Assembly (NCBI GenBank): GCA_019751935.1
Contig: JAIEMR010000025.1
Span: 1-5,022, forward strand
Length of the DNA stretch: 5,022 nucleotides
Direction of reading: 5' to 3'
DNA from: Alphaproteobacteria bacterium
GTDB lineage: Bacteria; Pseudomonadota; Alphaproteobacteria; Paracaedibacterales; CAIULA01
Below, in pieces: positions 4,400 through 5,022 of the stretch (position 1 is the first letter of the stretch; the number at the start of each line of letters is the position of its first letter). A program made the translations under genes and the position numbers. Below the pieces are notes generated by a model. The model worked only from the letters and a program-made list of their open reading frames with translations. It was not told the origin of the DNA and ran no database searches.

Positions 4400-5022
4400 G
4401 TTTTACCGGCATTAATTTTTGAGCAGTATAGAGTATTTCCTTACCCAATGGAGCTGCGGCCCGTGCTCCGCTTCCACCATGTTCTACTAAGACGGTCATT
4501 GCAAACCGGGGATTTTCAATTGGAGCATACCCAACATATATAGCATGCTCTCGAAGTAAATAGGGTCTGTTATTAACGGTATTTGTTTCGCGTTGTTGCT
4601 GAGTAATACGGCTTACTTGGGTACTCCCTGTTTTTCCGCCCATTTCAAAACATGGTTCTTGAATTCGCGAATTATAAATTGTACCCCAAGGTTTATTGAC
4701 CGCATTTGACATACCATTCAAAATTAATTGGCAATGTTTATGAGAATAATCTAAAGACATGGTTTCCTTTATATCATCTTTCTTAACAAGATGGGGGGTT
4801 ATGGGGTGCAACCCATTTACAAGCATAGCCGTCATTTTTGCAAGTTGTAAGGGCGTTGCTAAGACATAACCTTGTCCAATGGCGATATTCAAAGTTTCAC
4901 CTGTAGACCAAGCTTGGCGTTTCACAAGCCTTTTCCAGCTTTTTGTTGGAATAAGACCTTCTCTTTCGCCGCCGATTTCAATGCCAGTTAGGCTACCTAA
5001 ACCAAAAGATCGGGCAGCTTCA
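4392..5022 (-). CDS. mrdA: Penicillin-binding protein 2, C-terminal part (gene continues past the right edge)
   Basis: PBP2 is the monofunctional transpeptidase that cross-links glycan made by RodA during cell elongation; it is anchored in the inner membrane with a periplasmic catalytic domain. The 209 residues visible are the end of the transpeptidase domain: AARSFGLGSLTGIEIGGE, GLIPTKSWK, then WSTGETLNIAIGQGYVLATP with LQLA, the catalytic KTG triad in GGKTGSTQ (KTG codons at 4634-4626, residues 130-132 of the visible part), and HAIYVGYAPIENPRFAMTVL followed by EHGGSGARAAAPLG. About 79 residues follow KTG, close to the spacing in E. coli PBP2. The SxxK and SxD/N motifs, the N-terminal anchor and the true start lie beyond 5022. 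The GTG at 4925 is an internal Val codon, since the frame runs open to the window edge with conserved residues upstream of it. It overlaps rodA by 8 bases. A full-length protein of roughly 600 residues is expected. Confidence 0.96.
   Translation of the reverse strand, partial: EAARSFGLGSLTGIEIGGEREGLIPTKSWKRLVKRQAWSTGETLNIAIGQGYVLATPLQLAKMTAMLVNGLHPITPHLVKKDDIKETMSLDYSHKHCQLILNGMSNAVNKPWGTIYNSRIQEPCFEMGGKTGSTQVSRITQQQRETNTVNNRPYLLREHAIYVGYAPIENPRFAMTVLVEHGGSGARAAAPLGKEILYTAQKLMPVKHD

Noticed and set aside
4392..4925. A complete short gene starting at GTG 4925
   Set aside because: The frame stays open to the window edge, and the 32 codons upstream of the GTG encode conserved PBP2 sequence (FGLGSLTGIEIGGE), so the GTG is an internal Val codon of a gene cut by the window.

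Overview
The window comes from an AT-rich Gram-negative bacterium. RodA and PBP2 side by side point to a rod-shaped, peptidoglycan-building cell. The low GC, the wide and partly relic-bearing intergenic spaces, and an orphan LuxR-type regulator of a kind I associate with Legionella-like and Holosporales-like bacteria suggest a host-associated proteobacterium, perhaps an intracellular alphaproteobacterium. That placement is inference and rests on no single diagnostic gene.

From left to right: a terminator hairpin (26-57) closes a minus-strand gene for a secreted or membrane-anchored protein of unknown family (75-1019). A 112-base divergent intergenic space separates it from a plus-strand 10-TM DMT/EamA transporter (1132-2028), whose start is preceded by an 8-codon leader ORF that touches it as TAATG. 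A convergent spacer holding a weak hairpin follows. Next is a very AT-rich minus-strand gene for a LuxR-type regulator (2141-2956), then a 345-base spacer (2957-3301). The right end is a minus-strand operon: mrdA (PBP2, C-terminal third only, running off the right edge) overlapping rodA by 8 bases.

RodA (glycan polymerase) and PBP2 (transpeptidase) form the core enzyme pair of lateral-wall synthesis, and their overlap implies coupled expression. The other three genes are independent units with no evident pathway link to the wall operon or to each other.

The most interesting structure surrounds the LuxR gene. Its leader carries a 17-codon ORF with a strong Shine-Dalgarno, overlapping the regulator's start. 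A small hairpin pairs with the regulator's own Shine-Dalgarno inside that leader ORF, a layout expected for translational control. Inside the gene, exactly between the sensor-like and HTH-coding parts, lies a 56-base near-perfect palindrome (23 of 24 arm positions match). The spacer upstream also contains a translated stretch that looks like a decayed response-regulator receiver domain interrupted by two TGA codons. All five main genes end in TAA or TAG and show only TGG for Trp where checked, so the standard code is assumed.
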